A stretch of 64,000 nt of DNA. It comes from Sporomusa termitida. GTDB taxonomy: Bacteria > Bacillota > Negativicutes > Sporomusales > Sporomusaceae. Below, piece after piece: positions 62,224 through 64,000 of this stretch. The notes beneath the pieces were generated by a model. The model was not told the origin of the DNA. It searched no databases and saw nothing but the letters and a program-made list of their open reading frames with translations. The translations under genes were made by a program, and so were the position numbers. The stretch lies in assembly GCF_007641255.1 (NCBI RefSeq), contig NZ_CP036259.1, positions 3,846,501 to 3,910,500 on the forward strand, read 5' to 3'. Numbering within the stretch: the first letter of the stretch is position 1; every line of letters begins with the position of its first letter.

Positions 62224-63102
62224 TTATTCCTGTTTTATAAAAGCAATCAGCTCCCGGGCGGCATGCGACAAATACCGGCCTTTTTTCCAGGCCATGGCCA
62301 GCTGCAGATAGAGCTGGGGATCAGCCATCGGCAGCGTAGTAAAGCTATCGGGGTTAAGTTCCCGGCAAACCTTGCCCGGGAGTAATGCCACCCCCAGGCG
62401 GGCGGCAACAATCTGAGTCATAAGTTCCTGCTGCGATGTCTCAAAAATAATATGGGGTATAAAACCGGCTGCTTTACAGCGCTCAATAATTTTGTCATGC
62501 AGGATATAGTCATTGCTGTATAACACAAACTGCTCATCCTTCAGGTCCTGATAGGCAATCACGCTCCTGCCGGCCAGGGGATGCTGCGGATGCATAACAA
62601 TATTAAGCCTGTCCCGGACAAAAGAGAGCTTTTCATACAGTTCTTCCTCTTCACAGGGTACATAGATGATCCCCATATCCAGGGTGCCGTCCTGAATTCC
62701 CAGCTCAATCTTCTTGGAACCGTATTCATAAAGCTTTATCTGGATATTGGGATATTCATTCTTAAATTGCCCCAGTGACTGGGCAAAGTCACTGACGCCG
62801 GTAATCGGTGGCAAGCCGATATGAATTTTGCCTGTTTGCAGCTTCGTTATGCCCTTCAGCTGTACATTGATGTTGAGAAAAGAGGACACAATCTGCTGCG
62901 CTTGCTCCAGGATTGCTTCACCGGCATCGGTGAGTTCAACAATCTTAGTATTGCGGTAGAATAATGTCGAACCAAGCTGCGTTTCCAGATCTTTAATCGT
63001 CTTGCTGATGGAAGGCTGGGAAACATGCAGGGTTTCGGCCGCTTTGCTGAAGCTTCTCTGCCGGGCAACCTCAATAAAATATTCCAATTGTCTTATATCC
63101 AC
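62224..63102 (-). CDS. LysR-family transcriptional regulator
   Basis: A 292-residue LTTR. N-terminal winged HTH (about 1-60: DIRQLEYFIEVARQRSFSKAAETLHVSQPSISKTIKDLE) and a periplasmic-binding-type effector domain (about 90-290: GKIHIGLPPI). The start is uncertain. The GTG at 63102 with GGAGAG spaced 7 bases gives the usual (M)DIRQLEYF N-terminus; the ATG at 63117 is an alternative. It is divergent from the 22-codon unit at 63344, with an inverted repeat between. The effector is unknown. Confidence 0.88.
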   Translation of the reverse strand: MDIRQLEYFIEVARQRSFSKAAETLHVSQPSISKTIKDLETQLGSTLFYRNTKIVELTDAGEAILEQAQQIVSSFLNINVQLKGITKLQTGKIHIGLPPITGVSDFAQSLGQFKNEYPNIQIKLYEYGSKKIELGIQDGTLDMGIIYVPCEEEELYEKLSFVRDRLNIVMHPQHPLAGRSVIAYQDLKDEQFVLYSNDYILHDKIIERCKAAGFIPHIIFETSQQELMTQIVAARLGVALLPGKVCRELNPDSFTTLPMADPQLYLQLAMAWKKGRYLSHAARELIAFIKQE

Positions 63103-63230
63103 GTAATTTCTCTCCATTTTCCTTCACTATTAAAAATTCCTTGCGTTAATAATGATGCATATTTTCCGGCCTGTAAGTATAGACTGTTCCATAAATCACA
63201 TATTTTTTATTTACGAAATCTAAAAAGCAA

Positions 63231-63259
63231 TTGACGTTTACAGCTATATTGACTATTAT
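63231..63259 (+). promoter_or_regulatory. Sigma-A promoter of the 22-codon unit
   Basis: TTGACG (63231-63236), 17-bp spacer, TATTAT (63254-63259). It is divergent from the LysR gene. Confidence 0.65.
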
Positions 63260-63262
63260 ACT

Positions 63263-63290
63263 ATTATTATCAAAGTTTGTGGATAATAAT
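63263..63290. promoter_or_regulatory. LysR-type inverted repeat
   Basis: ATTATTATC-N10-GATAATAAT overlaps the transcription start region of the small unit. LTTR sites are of the T-N11-A kind, which this contains. The position just downstream of the -10 suggests repression or autoregulation. Confidence 0.5.
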
Positions 63291-63343
63291 ACTTTATTGT
63301 CGAATAATGCAATAGTTTAATTATAAATGAAGGGAGAATACCT

Positions 63344-63412
63344 TTGAAAGAGTTATTGCAATGTATAGCTATTATATCTTTAATGTTGTTAATGCCGCTG
63401 ATATTTAACTAA
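63344..63412 (+). CDS. 22-residue hydrophobic peptide
   Basis: TTG start with AAGGGAG 7 bases upstream, reading LKELLQCIAIISLMLLMPLI then FN and TAA. The peptide is a single predicted membrane helix. The promoter upstream and the hairpin downstream define a transcript of about 230 bases around it. Too short for similarity arguments. It could be a leader peptide, a small membrane regulator or a type I toxin-like peptide. Confidence 0.45.
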   Translation: MKELLQCIAIISLMLLMPLIFN

Positions 63413-63454
63413 TAACTAGGTGCCTGTTTCTATTTATTAAAAGGGTTACATTCT

Positions 63455-63488
63455 CACCTTGCCTTATTTATGGCTTGGTGTCTATTTT
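63455..63488 (+). terminator. Terminator of the small unit
   Basis: CACC-TT-GCC pairs with GGC-TT-GGTG (two symmetric mismatches) and is followed by TCTATTTTTTT. Confidence 0.6.
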
Positions 63489-63497
63489 TTTATGCAG

Positions 63498-63536
63498 AAA
63501 AAGCCCAGGCAGCAGAATTTTTGCTGCCACCTGAGC
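63498..63536 (-). terminator. Terminator of cobT
   Basis: On the minus strand GCTCAGG-TGG-CAGCA pairs with TGCTG-CCTGGGC and is followed by TTTTTCTG. Confidence 0.75.
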
Positions 63537-63639
63537 TTGTTAGGGGTTACCAGGGCTTCCGCCCGGTAGCTTTTATCTGCTTGACAAAACCCGCGGCCTT
63601 CGGTTAAGCCTGGGCTTTACCTGGCGGGAAGCCAGCCTG

Positions 63640-63999
63640 CTAATCCTTAACCTCCTTGTTCTGCTTTAACGCCCCCGGACCGTCCTGAGCAACAGCAACC
63701 TCGGCTTCGCCGAAGGTCTTCATATCATTGATCACATGCTCGGAAGCCTTGACAAGGGACAGGCCGAGAGCGGCGCCGACGCCTTCGCCCAAAGCGATAT
63801 CCAGCTTAAGATAGGCCGGTATCCCGATCAGCGCCAGGGCGGTCTGATGGGCAGGCTCCACAGCAAAGTGCGAGCCTAGCAAATAATGCTTCACGGCCGG
63901 CGCCAGCCTGGTGGCAATGAGTGCGGCCGCACTTGTGGCCAGGCCGTCCAGGACAACGGCGGTCCGGTGAGCAGCTGCCCCCAGGATGACACCGGTCAG
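63640..63999 (-). CDS. cobT: Nicotinate-nucleotide:dimethylbenzimidazole phosphoribosyltransferase, C-terminal part
   Basis: The last 119 residues of CobT; the start lies beyond the right edge. The blocks LTGVILGAAAHRTAVVLDGLATSAAALIA and IPAYLKLDIALGEGVGAALGLSLVKASEHVINDMKTF are the CobT C-terminus, with the EGVG region at the active site. It makes the alpha-ribotide of the lower ligand of cobamides. This fits a corrinoid-dependent acetogen. In Sporomusa two CobT-like proteins (ArsAB) act on phenolic ligands, so the exact base is open. A KEVKD tail and a terminator follow. Confidence 0.92.
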   Translation of the reverse strand: MTGVILGAAAHRTAVVLDGLATSAAALIATRLAPAVKHYLLGSHFAVEPAHQTALALIGIPAYLKLDIALGEGVGAALGLSLVKASEHVINDMKTFGEAEVAVAQDGPGALKQNKEVKD

Positions 64000-64000
64000 G

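Overview
The window reads as the chromosome of an anaerobic, spore-former-type diderm Firmicute of the Negativicutes, most likely a Sporomusa-like acetogen. The reasons are an SLH-domain porin (32515-33948), a small signal-peptide beta-barrel protein ending in Phe (15772-16260), formate-tetrahydrofolate ligase (57987-59747), a corrinoid protein with two UroD-family methyltransferase-like proteins (30063-35457), cobT at the right edge and GGAGG ribosome binding sites throughout. The genus is an inference; no rRNA is present.

Layout. 1-6.3 kb: end of a DnaJ-type chaperone, a GGDEF cyclase, a decayed EAL/HDOD gene, a divergent pair of XRE regulators, a V4R sensor next to a PAS/PucR-HTH regulator, and hsp20. 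6.4-11 kb: amino-acid permease, leucine dehydrogenase and its probable sigma-54 activator, with a readable -24/-12 promoter between activator and dehydrogenase. 11.1-15.4 kb: an island of decay (EamA remnant, trpS frameshifted in its HIGH motif, chemotaxis-receptor tail) around an intact PAS-GGDEF-HD-GYP gene and an XRE gene. 15.7-17 kb: outer-membrane protein and beta-carbonic anhydrase.

17-28.3 kb is the most unusual region. A BenE-type transporter, a NadC-like protein, a molybdopterin-binding-domain protein, the complete lower meta-cleavage pathway (hydratase, aldolase, acylating acetaldehyde dehydrogenase) and an M24 protein without its metal ligands lie downstream of an iron-sulfur protein coupled to a LarA-family protein. 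An IclR regulator and larC follow. No oxygenase is present. 28.6-36.7 kb looks like a methyl-transfer (O-demethylase-like) cluster: two paralogous MFS permeases, two UroD-family proteins, a corrinoid protein, a GntR regulator and a porin. The two permease promoters share a 12-bp motif.

37-51 kb: carD, an exported phosphatase and a DnaQ-type exonuclease, then a complete type I-C CRISPR-Cas locus (18 repeats; cas3-5-8c-7-4-1-2). The locus sits between a decayed pdxR-like gene and a decayed pdxS, and the palindromic operator of those genes is present on both sides. 51-58 kb: secreted proteins, a GIY-YIG fragment, a three-gene ABC/adaptor export operon, and a REP-associated tyrosine transposase with five copies of its hairpin. 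58-64 kb: fhs, a MITE-like element, ribonuclease J, a LysR regulator divergent from a tiny 22-codon transcription unit, and the 3' part of cobT.

Working picture: an acetogen with Wood-Ljungdahl capacity, cobalamin-dependent methyl transfer and catabolic cassettes for aromatic-type or hydroxy-acid substrates, in a chromosome carrying many recent small inactivations. All functional calls come from reading motifs, without database searches.
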